A stretch of 64,000 bases of DNA from Flavobacterium omnivorum (GTDB lineage: Bacteria > Bacteroidota > Bacteroidia > Flavobacteriales > Flavobacteriaceae). Shown piece by piece: positions 26,139 to 34,583 of the stretch. The first letter of the stretch is position 1. Each line of letters begins with the position of its first letter. The stretch spans positions 1 through 64,000 of the forward strand of contig NZ_FNDB01000004.1 in the NCBI RefSeq assembly GCF_900099915.1, read 5' to 3'. A program made the position numbers and the translations under genes. The notes below the pieces were generated by a model. It was not told where the DNA came from and searched no databases. It saw only the letters and a list, made by a program, of their open reading frames with translations.

Positions 26139-26315
26139 TTATTTATTGACATCTCGACCAGCCATATCACCACCAACACGATTTCCTTTTTGATTGACTT
26201 TGTTTGTGTTTTTCTTTTTTGAACTTTTTTTGATGTTAAGTGTAATTGCAATTCCTGCGAATACAGCAATTAAAGCTAAAATTATCCCTTTCAAATTCTC
26301 TGTAATAAATTCCAT
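26139..26315 (-). CDS. 58-aa single-pass membrane protein with C-terminal GDMAGRDVNK motif
   Basis: Found by direct translation. Starts MEFITENLKGIILALIAVFA, with one transmembrane helix at about 9-27, a Lys-rich linker, and ends NRVGGDMAGRDVNK. The motif repeats the GDLAGRDINK of the next protein. It is the first gene of the ABC-3C operon and its stop lies 5 nt before the next ATG. It could anchor the complex to the membrane or act as a leader or antitoxin-like element. I know of no named family. Confidence 0.65.
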   Translation of the reverse strand: MEFITENLKGIILALIAVFAGIAITLNIKKSSKKKNTNKVNQKGNRVGGDMAGRDVNK

Positions 26316-26357
26316 TGTTTATTTGTTTATGTTGTTTCGGAGTATTTATGACAACTT

Positions 26358-26386
26358 GTATAAAGGTATAATATACCTTCTTATAC
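26358..26386 (-). promoter_or_regulatory. Operator-like palindrome upstream of the ABC-3C operon
   Basis: Perfect GGTATA-A-TATACC core (26365-26377) inside outer GTATAA / TTATAC arms, 43 nt upstream of the first operon gene. A related GGGTATA/TATACCC palindrome lies upstream of another defence gene at 32431-32451. Confidence 0.45.
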
Positions 26387-26586
26387 ACACCCAAATAGGG
26401 ATCGATTGGCGAAGTTAGTTTCGTTTTATGCTTTTTCAAATATATAGAACTTTTAATCCACTATTACAATTGGATGGAGATAATTTTTTTGATTTTTGTG
26501 TTGAAGGATGGGATTGTTGTTGTCTTTAGTCGTTAAGGGAAAGCGCACGGAATGCAATTCCGTTTGATCGGGTTTTGGAAATATTT

Positions 26587-27549
26587 TTAATTCTTATCTA
26601 AATACTTCTTCATAACCCATCCAGTTTCCATTAAATTATCTTTTGGATTTATATAGCTTACAAATGCCCATTTATGATTTATTTGCAAAACAATTACATC
26701 AAAATTTTTGGGAAGTGATGCTACAATAATCGTTTTAGTTTTTGGTTTTAGCATTACTTTTGAAACTCGGTTTGTAGTTCTGTACTCTTTTACTTCTTTG
26801 AGTTTTACTTCTATATATTGCTGTATTTTTCTCTCAAAATTTACTAAATCCTCTTTTGTAGCAAGTTCAGCTTTTGGTCTTACAAAATCGTAATATTGAT
26901 GTATACTCATAAGGTTTACCATTACTGAAATGAATAATAAAGCATTAACACCAAACTGTTTGTTTTTTTGATAGAATGATACAATTTTTTCAATTAATTG
27001 CTCAAACCGTATACTTTCTTCTTCTGATAATGCTATATCAGAAGTAAAATTATTTGTTATTTCAAATGCTTCTTCATTGATATTTTCAAATTCATCTAAT
27101 AAATTCCATTGATTACTTTTAGCTGCAATTGCCGCAATTTGTCCGGATATTCCACTCATAGCAAATTGTAAGCTATTGACTTGTGCTAAATAAGATTTTT
27201 GGCTTTCAAAAATGGAAGTGATACCCTTTAAATTTCCGAATATACTTTCCTGCATTTGACTTATTCCTTTAATTACGTCTAATGTTGGTTGTGGAATTTG
27301 AAATAATTTAGATTGGATTGCCATTTTTTTTGAAAGACTGTCAAATCCAGAAATATTATTTAGAAAATAGCTTTGTTGGTGCGCAATGCTTTTAAAAATA
27401 GCATCACTCATAGTCATCGCGCTTAATTTATTTTGCCATAGCTCTTGTGAATGCATCATTTGCATCATAGAGTTACTAATCCCCAATTGATTATTGAGTT
27501 TTTGAGCAAAATTTGTACTTTTTATTATAGCATCTAGCGAGTTCATCAT
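26587..27549 (-). CDS. Membrane-anchored protein with C-terminal SH3-like domain
   Basis: 320 aa in three parts: a helical, Met- and Gln-rich N-terminal region (1-190); one transmembrane helix (about 199-216, GVNALLFISVMVNLMS); and a C-terminal bacterial SH3-like domain (about 258-320, with VIVLQINHKWAFVSYINP and a GWVMKKYL end). It lies 22 nt downstream of the PIN-like gene in the same direction, so it is probably the third gene of that operon and may be the membrane effector, sensor or scaffold. No family name known to me. Confidence 0.65.
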   Translation of the reverse strand: MMNSLDAIIKSTNFAQKLNNQLGISNSMMQMMHSQELWQNKLSAMTMSDAIFKSIAHQQSYFLNNISGFDSLSKKMAIQSKLFQIPQPTLDVIKGISQMQESIFGNLKGITSIFESQKSYLAQVNSLQFAMSGISGQIAAIAAKSNQWNLLDEFENINEEAFEITNNFTSDIALSEEESIRFEQLIEKIVSFYQKNKQFGVNALLFISVMVNLMSIHQYYDFVRPKAELATKEDLVNFERKIQQYIEVKLKEVKEYRTTNRVSKVMLKPKTKTIIVASLPKNFDVIVLQINHKWAFVSYINPKDNLMETGWVMKKYLDKN

Positions 27550-27571
27550 AATTTATACTTTTGTAATAAAG

Positions 27572-29008
27572 TTACCTTTCAATTTGTTTTTCTTCCTCAT
27601 TTAGTGGAAAAAAACACATTTGAAACCAACCGTTTAATCTTTTTATGTTAATTTGACCAACACTTGTTTCCCAACTACGACCCAACCAATCTTCTCCGTT
27701 TTTTATTTCGCCTAATTCGTAATAAGCTTTTCCATTTAAATCTACACCAAGTTTGTCAGTAAATAATTTCAACATTGCTTCTAATTCTTGTTGACTAATG
27801 ATATAACTTTTCGATGGACTTTCTTTTCCTAAAATAAATAAAGCTTCATTTACTTCGGGATTGGGGATTAGTATTTTATTGTAAAAATTAAAGAAATATT
27901 GACTTGTAAAATTTACCCAACCAAAACTTTCTCCACTTTCATATTTCTGTTCTTGAAAATTTTCAACTCTTTTCATTTCATCAGTTATACTTCTAAAGTG
28001 GTCATCAAAATTATTTACGTTTAGAAATGAGTTGTAGTATTGGATGAACTCGTTTGGTTTTAAAACAATAGTATAAATGCCTAATTTTTGAAAGACTGCT
28101 TTTGTTTTGTGATAATTCTTATCATCATTAGTAATGTAAAACTCGCATCTTGATGCAAATGCGGAATGAGAAGCATCTTCAGTTGTATTCTTAAATGTGT
28201 TTTTCTCTGTGGCAGTAACTTTTACTTTGTCAGCTTTAAAACCGTGCATATCTAGTTTGACATACTCATTTGTAATATCATTAAACCATTCCGGAGCATT
28301 TTTAGTTTTATCAAAATACTTATCTACGTTGAAATTTTCTATTCCTGTTTTCTTGTAAGCATTATCAATTACTTCAAAAGGGTTTTTATTTTCGTTGAAG
28401 TGTCCACTATTTACTCCACTTTGTTGCACCATATCTCTTAAATCTTTGTAGTCTTCTGTTTCATTCATATTATGAAACATTTTACCAAAACTCTTAAAGA
28501 AACCGTTCATTGTTTTATCTTCTTTTAGCCCCGGAAACATTTTATCCAACATTGCTGCACTTTCAGGATTTTCGAAGGCTTCTTTAAAAGCGAAGTCTAA
28601 AGGCATTGAAGAAATCATATTTTTCATAGAACTAACTATTCCAAACATTGGATTATCTTCCTCAATTGAACTAAATAAATTATCAAGACTAAAATCTTCA
28701 AAAAGTGGAGCTTCTCTAATTCTGTCATCCAATAACTCTCCTGGTTGGTATCTACTTAAAGTAACTTCCTTCGAATTATTTACTAAACATAAATCATCTG
28801 TTAAATGGGTTGTGTAATCTAAATCTTCTCGAACTATTTTTTGCTCTTCCTCACTATGATTTTTAATACTAGCGAAAATATCTCCAATGTGTGAGGTGGA
28901 ATATAATAAAAGAAATTTATCCCTGTTTAAAATTATATCGTTTAGTTCTTGGAAATGATTGTTTTTCATAACTGACATAACATTCCAATCTAAATAAACT
29001 TTAATCAT
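27572..29008 (-). CDS. PIN-like nuclease split by a large insertion
   Basis: 478 aa. It starts MIKVYLDWNVMSVM (Asp7) with STSHIGDIF (Asp43). The C-terminal PIN signature appears only much later (EDASHSAFASRCEFYITNDD, Asp278 and Asp295/296). The intervening 230 residues, helical and acidic, would be an insertion in the PIN fold. The acidic residues fit a metal-dependent RNase site. The start lies 2 nt after the stop of the RloC-like ATPase gene, so the two are coupled and probably form a toxin-effector pair. The PIN assignment is by pattern and not certain. Confidence 0.65.
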   Translation of the reverse strand: MIKVYLDWNVMSVMKNNHFQELNDIILNRDKFLLLYSTSHIGDIFASIKNHSEEEQKIVREDLDYTTHLTDDLCLVNNSKEVTLSRYQPGELLDDRIREAPLFEDFSLDNLFSSIEEDNPMFGIVSSMKNMISSMPLDFAFKEAFENPESAAMLDKMFPGLKEDKTMNGFFKSFGKMFHNMNETEDYKDLRDMVQQSGVNSGHFNENKNPFEVIDNAYKKTGIENFNVDKYFDKTKNAPEWFNDITNEYVKLDMHGFKADKVKVTATEKNTFKNTTEDASHSAFASRCEFYITNDDKNYHKTKAVFQKLGIYTIVLKPNEFIQYYNSFLNVNNFDDHFRSITDEMKRVENFQEQKYESGESFGWVNFTSQYFFNFYNKILIPNPEVNEALFILGKESPSKSYIISQQELEAMLKLFTDKLGVDLNGKAYYELGEIKNGEDWLGRSWETSVGQINIKRLNGWFQMCFFPLNEEEKQIER

Positions 29009-29010
29009 AA

Positions 29011-31260
29011 TTAATTGTATTGAACTGTACTAATTTCTTCCTCTTCTAACTGTATTGGTTCGCTTATTCCCATCATCATATTGTAATGCCCATCGTGATT
29101 AGTTAACTGGAAGATGTCTTTGAATACTTTTTTATAGTTTTCAATTGTTCGATCCTGTAGCTCAACGAATAAATCATCATTAATACTGTGTGAACCATCA
29201 TTAATCCAACTGATTAATGACGTGCATATTTCTTGTTCTTCTTTAGTGGTAAACTTTTGTATTAAATCATCATCGCCATATTTTCCTAGAAGCTTAAAAT
29301 AGTTTTCAATTATTCTTCGCATAATATTTTGAACAGTAATACTCGATTTTACATTTTCACTTTTTAATTCTTGCCACAGCAATTCATATGATGATTTTAT
29401 TGGGTTTTCCATAATAAAGGATTGAATATTGGTAAACTTATCGTTTTTTCTTAATATCCAAAAATTTGTTTGTCTACAGAATTTAGTTCTTCCATCAATG
29501 AAAGATACTTCTTTATGGAAATAAACATTGTGAGTTAAAAGAATAATTTGTCTTATATTTCCTTTATCTGATTTAATGCTTTTAATAATATCTTTTATAA
29601 GTGTACTAACAACAAATAGCACATTGCTGTCTAAACTTGAAATTGGGTCGTCAATAACTAAAATTCTTTCATCGTTTACATTCTCTACTAAACTTCCTCC
29701 TTTTGCCAATTGTAAATAATACAAGAAAGTAATAAATGTAATTTCGCCTTCACTTAATGTTGCTTCGGCTATTGTCCCGTCTTCTCTTTGAATTTGATAA
29801 AAACCTTCTTCTGAAGATGGTTCAATTTTGAAACTTAAAAAACCATAGGATTTTAAAAGTCGGTTAATTTCATTGATAGTTGGCTGAATGCTCGTGACAT
29901 TTTTACTCAAGTTTTTAATTGCAATATCTAAATCGCTAAACTCCTTTAATTTAGCAGTTAGTTGACCTTGAAGAGCAGTATTGCCAGTTTGCAATCCATT
30001 ATTATCTGCATTAAATTTCACAATATCTGTTCTGAATTCTTCAATAATATATTTCCAAATTGATTGAGTTAAACTGATTTTTTCGCTTGTAAAATTGGCA
30101 ACAATATTATTATGCTTAATAATTTCTTCATTAGCATTTGTAATTAATTCTGAAATTAAAGCTAATTGTTCTTTTACTGAAACTAGTTCAATGCTTCTGC
30201 TTGGTTCATTTGTTTTATTGTTTAGATATTCTCCATTAGCAGTATTCTGACTAATTAAAGTTTTTAAATAGGCCGAAAATCTATCTGTATTTAATTTTGT
30301 CTCCGGAAAAACTTTTTGATTGGTTTCAAGATTATTCAATTCATTAACAAAATTATTCATTAAGGAATTGTACTCTTCTTTTAGCGTTTTTATAGTATTC
30401 AAATCACTTAAATACGTTTTGTCAAAATAATCTTCTAATTGTTTTTTGAAATCATCTGTAATTGTTTCTTGCTGACAAAAAGGACAAGTATTATCTTCTT
30501 GAATATAGTTTCTACCTTGATTTACCCAATCGTTTAAGTTTAGTTTTTGAATAAGTTTTGCAATGTCGACATCGGCTTTACCAACAATTATTTTCTTCCA
30601 AATAGGGTCGCTTTCTATTTCAATAATTCTATCAAATGTAATTGCGTTTATTGGTGCTATATTTTGCGGAACTTTTCCGAAAATAGTTTTTGCTTTTTCT
30701 GTTAACTCATCAAAAGTTACTAGCGTTTTAGTATTACTACTAAATTCTGACAACAGTTTATTTTTAAAACTTTCTTTCTGCAATGAACCTGTAAAAGCTT
30801 CTTTAAAAACAGTTTCATATTTTTTATAAATCTTTGTCCAAGAAGTTTCCTTAAAATTATTTTCTAAGGTTTCTTTTTTTTGTATTTGTGTATTTAATGT
30901 TTCTCTTTTTTTTACACCGTCCGCTTTTATAATTTTTAATTCCTCAACCTTTTCATTGATGGTTGCAATTTGTTCAGTAGTAGCTTCTCCTAATGTAAAA
31001 ACACCTCCAATTTTTCCTTTGCCAAAGTTTCGTTCTCTAAATTCTTTGTTATAAACTAACGTTTTTAATTCTTGAGTATTTTTCCAATTTATACTGCAAT
31101 TCTCAAATTTTGTTTCCGAAGCATTATGCAAAAAATTGGATATTGTAGTTTTTCCGGAACCATTAGCTCCATAAATAAAATTCACTTTCTTTAAGTTTGT
31201 GATTTCAATGCCTATTGGGTTATAAGATGCAACTTTTTTAATCTCTATTTTTTCTATCAT
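29011..31260 (-). CDS. RloC/PrrC-like AAA_13 ATPase, possible anticodon nuclease
   Basis: 749 aa, the usual RloC length. Walker A GANGSGKTT at 31-39; coiled coil with a single zinc-hook CPFC at 259-262, as in Rad50 and RloC; Walker B ILVIDDPISSLD and LLTHN switch in the C-terminal half. After the ATPase, R648, E652 and H691 (MRRIIENYF, then NDGSHSIND) match the Arg-x3-Glu...His triad pattern of the PrrC anticodon nuclease, with a slightly longer gap before the His. In RloC and PrrC the nuclease cleaves tRNA on infection. Here a PIN-like gene follows at 2 nt, so the ATPase may instead control that partner. First gene of a three-gene operon. Confidence 0.75.
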   Translation of the reverse strand: MIEKIEIKKVASYNPIGIEITNLKKVNFIYGANGSGKTTISNFLHNASETKFENCSINWKNTQELKTLVYNKEFRERNFGKGKIGGVFTLGEATTEQIATINEKVEELKIIKADGVKKRETLNTQIQKKETLENNFKETSWTKIYKKYETVFKEAFTGSLQKESFKNKLLSEFSSNTKTLVTFDELTEKAKTIFGKVPQNIAPINAITFDRIIEIESDPIWKKIIVGKADVDIAKLIQKLNLNDWVNQGRNYIQEDNTCPFCQQETITDDFKKQLEDYFDKTYLSDLNTIKTLKEEYNSLMNNFVNELNNLETNQKVFPETKLNTDRFSAYLKTLISQNTANGEYLNNKTNEPSRSIELVSVKEQLALISELITNANEEIIKHNNIVANFTSEKISLTQSIWKYIIEEFRTDIVKFNADNNGLQTGNTALQGQLTAKLKEFSDLDIAIKNLSKNVTSIQPTINEINRLLKSYGFLSFKIEPSSEEGFYQIQREDGTIAEATLSEGEITFITFLYYLQLAKGGSLVENVNDERILVIDDPISSLDSNVLFVVSTLIKDIIKSIKSDKGNIRQIILLTHNVYFHKEVSFIDGRTKFCRQTNFWILRKNDKFTNIQSFIMENPIKSSYELLWQELKSENVKSSITVQNIMRRIIENYFKLLGKYGDDDLIQKFTTKEEQEICTSLISWINDGSHSINDDLFVELQDRTIENYKKVFKDIFQLTNHDGHYNMMMGISEPIQLEEEEISTVQYN

Positions 31261-31560
31261 TGGTAATGATTTTATTAATTTACCATGTTAAAAAATAATT
31301 CATAATGATTTGTTTTAACAGGTTTTGATTTGTTAAGCAAGTTACTAAATCCTTTTATCTTCAATATTTTTTTTCAAACCCAATCAAATTATTAATTTCC
31401 CATAATCATAGTTTTAAACAAAACGTTTTACAGATTCGCGATGGGTAATTTTTTTCACAAATGCTAATTCGTAGAAATGAACTTCCTGTAACCACAAAAC
31501 TGTCTGCGGAGCACGAAACTCCACCTATTGTAAATGTGCAGTAATATCTAGTTTTTCTTT
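31261..31560. other. Spacer between two defence units
   Basis: 300 nt, AT-rich, with no gene I can support. It is presumably the promoter region of the RloC-like operon and the 3' region of the IRHHN-domain gene. Confidence 0.5.
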
Positions 31561-32394
31561 TCATTTCTTGTTTGTCATTCGTAAAACAGCGTGTAATGTT
31601 GCCAAGTAGTAATAGAAAATCCAACTATACCATATTGCTTTGTCATACTCTGTCTGCTGGTCTTTGTTATGGTGTCTAATACCGAAATTATTAGCGATAT
31701 TAAAAATATCATTCTCGTCTTTTTTGTTTAAATGTTCCTTAATTGCTGGCCTAATAAATTCCAAAACATCTGCAAGTTCCCTAATTGCTTCTCTTCTGTC
31801 GTCAAGCGTGGATTTGTATCGTCTGAATTTTAAAATTGCAGAGTTTATTTTATTAGAAACGTTTTCCTTTTCATTTGTTGGAATGTCCGCTTCAAATAAG
31901 TTTGAAAGACCATTGTCTGATAAGATCAAAATTTCGCCACTTTCCGAAATTTCAAAACCGTCTTTGTATTCTCGTAAGATAGGGTTCAGTAGTTCTCTGT
32001 ATTGTTTCTGACCTTCAATGTCATTAAATTCTTCATAATGATACCCACAGTTGTTCCAGTTGTGGTAATGTCCATTAAGTCCTTTTGAGCAGTGGTCGTA
32101 AAGAAACTCAATTATGTCAAAGAAATCGTCTTCGGTATAATTGGGTAAGTTTTGGTAAATTGGATATAGGTTGTCTTTTCTTAAATTCACAAATATCATT
32201 GCTTCAATTTCCTCGCCCAATTCTCCAGGAATGTATCCGTCTTCACAGTTAATTCCGAAATATTTTTGAAAATATCCGTCAGTATTTAATTTGTTGTATG
32301 TCACCGAAAACAACTTTTTCAGAACCTCAAAATTAACTTGTTGGTCTGGCGATATTTTTCCTGTCCTAACTGAATAATAGTTTCTCTTTATCAT
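31561..32394 (-). CDS. Hypothetical protein with C-terminal IRHHN domain
   Basis: 277 aa, soluble and Tyr/Asp-rich. The C-terminal 90 residues (RREAIRELADVLEFIRPAIK, NIANNFGIRHHNKDQQ and WYSWIFYYYLATLHAVLRM) form a helical domain I have seen ending many bacterial accessory proteins. Its function is unknown, though the position suggests sensing or adaptor work in defence loci. It is transcribed alone, 95 nt after the UvrD-like gene ends, with a palindrome between them, so it may have its own promoter. Confidence 0.65.
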   Translation of the reverse strand: MIKRNYYSVRTGKISPDQQVNFEVLKKLFSVTYNKLNTDGYFQKYFGINCEDGYIPGELGEEIEAMIFVNLRKDNLYPIYQNLPNYTEDDFFDIIEFLYDHCSKGLNGHYHNWNNCGYHYEEFNDIEGQKQYRELLNPILREYKDGFEISESGEILILSDNGLSNLFEADIPTNEKENVSNKINSAILKFRRYKSTLDDRREAIRELADVLEFIRPAIKEHLNKKDENDIFNIANNFGIRHHNKDQQTEYDKAIWYSWIFYYYLATLHAVLRMTNKK

Positions 32395-32430
32395 AGTTTG
32401 TTATCGTCCTGTTTTTATCATCCTCAAATT

Positions 32431-32451
32431 GGGTATAATTCTTATATACCC
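32431..32451 (-). promoter_or_regulatory. Operator-like palindrome upstream of the IRHHN gene
   Basis: GGGTATA (32431-32437) and TATACCC (32445-32451) around a 7-nt spacer, 37 nt before the start codon. It resembles the GGTATA palindrome upstream of the ABC-3C operon. Confidence 0.4.
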
Positions 32452-32489
32452 TCAACTTTAAGGGGTTAAATTACCCTTAATTTGTAAAA

Positions 32490-34583
32490 TTAAATGTTTA
32501 TTAATTCCGATTTTATCCCTGTTCCCACTATTTTCAAAACACTGATGGCTCTGGTCATTGCAACATATAAAAGTGATTTTTCACTATTTAAATAGTCTTC
32601 TTTTTCTTGTTGTTCCATTGTGTCCATTTTTTGGATCATCAAGGGTACTGTTCTTTTGTTTACATCGCAAAGCATTACCGCCTTAAATTCCAATCCTTTT
32701 AAACCGTGGAATGTTGAAAGTGTAACTCCTGAATTACTTTTCCCAACGGTTGCATTATCAGAAAAAGGAATTTTATTTTTATGTAATGCCGTTTTTACTT
32801 CTTTTAATGCCTCTTTGGTTCTAAAAGCCAATGCAATATCATTGAGCTTAAATCCTCTTTCTTTTAATTCTTCAATATGAATGAGGATAGCATTTATTTC
32901 ATCCGATTTTGTTTTAAAGACTTGGTAGGTTGGTAATTCTCCGTGAAATAAGGATAAATAGCCGTTTAATTTTTCAGTTTCTCCATCAAAATCATCATAG
33001 TTGATACCCTGAACGGCAGTAACTGCCAAACGTTTTATTTCTTCTGAAGTTCTATAATTTATTTTCAACTGTTTACTACGGTTTCCTCTTATTGAAATTC
33101 CTGCAGCAGTGAAATTAATTTTTCTTGCATAAATCTTCTGATAAGGATCACCAACCAAAAATAAATCATTTACTTTTTCTTCCACTAAAGCTCTAAGGAA
33201 CCTAAGTTCAACATTGGATAAATCCTGCACTTCGTCTGTAATTACATTTTTGAAAGGTCTAAGTGGAAGCGTTTTCAAGTGGTTTGTCACCACGTTAAAT
33301 AATTCTGCCCTGTCAACATAATCCTCTTCTTTCTTTTTCTTGTTGTATTTTTCGACCAATTCCCAAACGTCCATTTTTACTTTACGGGAAATGGGTTTTC
33401 CACGACCTATTCGGCTAACTTTTAGATAATCTTCTATATTTTTAAGGTCATTAAAAAGAATTACGTTCTGATATTCAGCAGTTAGAAACAAGGTGTCAAA
33501 TTCGGTTAAATTTTGTTCCAAGAAATCGTCCCAAAGCTCGTAACTTGATTTTGAATTGTAGAAATCTAAAATTCTAACATTATTATCTACCAAATTGTAT
33601 TCTTTCGCTAAATCACGTAAAAGGGTATCAATATTAGTGATGACTATTTTGCTTTTATCAATATTTAATTTATCTGCCAGCACCGTCAAGTTTTGTGTTA
33701 ATGCATTGGTAAAAGTCGTAAATACTATTTTTCTGTCATCTCCATCAATTAAAATTGAAGTTAACTTTTTCAATCTGTGCAGAGCTACTACTGTTTTTCC
33801 TGTACCAGCACCGCCCGTAACTCTTACAGAACCTTTGAAATCAGGTTCGACTAATTTACGTTGTGATGGGTGAAGGTAAATTTGCCATTTGCTTAAATCC
33901 CCGTTTATGATTTCAGACATTAAATCATCATCTACCTCAACAAAACTTCGTTTGTTGTTGATGCTGTTTGCTTTTGCCTCTTGTTCCGTAGCTTTTGATT
34001 TCCCTTCGTTAATTTCAGCAATTAGCAGTTCAATGTTGAGTCCTTCGGTTAGGTAAAATAGATTTTCAAAAGCATCTGTTGGGATATATTTTTCACTATC
34101 ACCTAATTCATTAAGGTCTTTTAGACTACGAACTAAACTTAATGTTAGGGATGGCACACCAATTTGTACTAGCTGTTCGTTTGAAAAACCATCAAATAAA
34201 CGTGGTGTTTGTAAAGCATCAGTTAGTGTGTTAATTGTAATTTCTGCTTCAGGAGCCGTAAATATTTGAGCTGTATCGGTATTGTCATTCCAATGAAAGA
34301 CTTTGTTTTTAGCCCAATCCATTGCTTCGTCGTGATTGTCAACCCATAGCAAATAGTAATTATCTCCTGATACCGGAGCTTTTACGATTGCTCTGTACTT
34401 ATCATCAATTCTTGCCGTTCTTAATTGTTGGTCCTTGAAAGTAGAAATGGACTCGAAATTAATAGCACTTGATTTTGAGTTTTCTCTAAATTTTCTTTGA
34501 AATTCAAGCACCTTTTTTTGGGTGGATTTTGGCAATTCAAATAATTGCTCCATACATTTATCGTGAATGAAAAGCTTCATCAT
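32490..34583 (-). CDS. UvrD/REP-type SF1 helicase with N-terminal RelE-like domain
   Basis: 697 aa. Residues 1-105 (MKLFIHDKCMEQLFELPKST, RTARIDDKYRAIVKAP and WVDNHDEAMDWA) resemble a RelE/ParE-type toxin fold. From about 245 a complete SF1A helicase follows: Walker A TGGAGTGKT, DEVQD box, NYRTSEEI, TFHGLKGLEFKAV and LYVAMTRA. It would move 3'-5' on DNA using ATP. The first codon overlaps the end of the DUF1998 helicase gene by 4 nt (ATGA), so the two are translationally coupled and likely act together. Whether the RelE-like part keeps RNase activity cannot be told from sequence. Confidence 0.85.
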   Translation of the reverse strand: MMKLFIHDKCMEQLFELPKSTQKKVLEFQRKFRENSKSSAINFESISTFKDQQLRTARIDDKYRAIVKAPVSGDNYYLLWVDNHDEAMDWAKNKVFHWNDNTDTAQIFTAPEAEITINTLTDALQTPRLFDGFSNEQLVQIGVPSLTLSLVRSLKDLNELGDSEKYIPTDAFENLFYLTEGLNIELLIAEINEGKSKATEQEAKANSINNKRSFVEVDDDLMSEIINGDLSKWQIYLHPSQRKLVEPDFKGSVRVTGGAGTGKTVVALHRLKKLTSILIDGDDRKIVFTTFTNALTQNLTVLADKLNIDKSKIVITNIDTLLRDLAKEYNLVDNNVRILDFYNSKSSYELWDDFLEQNLTEFDTLFLTAEYQNVILFNDLKNIEDYLKVSRIGRGKPISRKVKMDVWELVEKYNKKKKEEDYVDRAELFNVVTNHLKTLPLRPFKNVITDEVQDLSNVELRFLRALVEEKVNDLFLVGDPYQKIYARKINFTAAGISIRGNRSKQLKINYRTSEEIKRLAVTAVQGINYDDFDGETEKLNGYLSLFHGELPTYQVFKTKSDEINAILIHIEELKERGFKLNDIALAFRTKEALKEVKTALHKNKIPFSDNATVGKSNSGVTLSTFHGLKGLEFKAVMLCDVNKRTVPLMIQKMDTMEQQEKEDYLNSEKSLLYVAMTRAISVLKIVGTGIKSELINI

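Noticed and set aside
2524..31514. Shared 12-nt word GCGGAGCACGAA near 2528 and 31503
   Set aside because: Too short, with no flanking similarity; treated as chance or as a common short motif.
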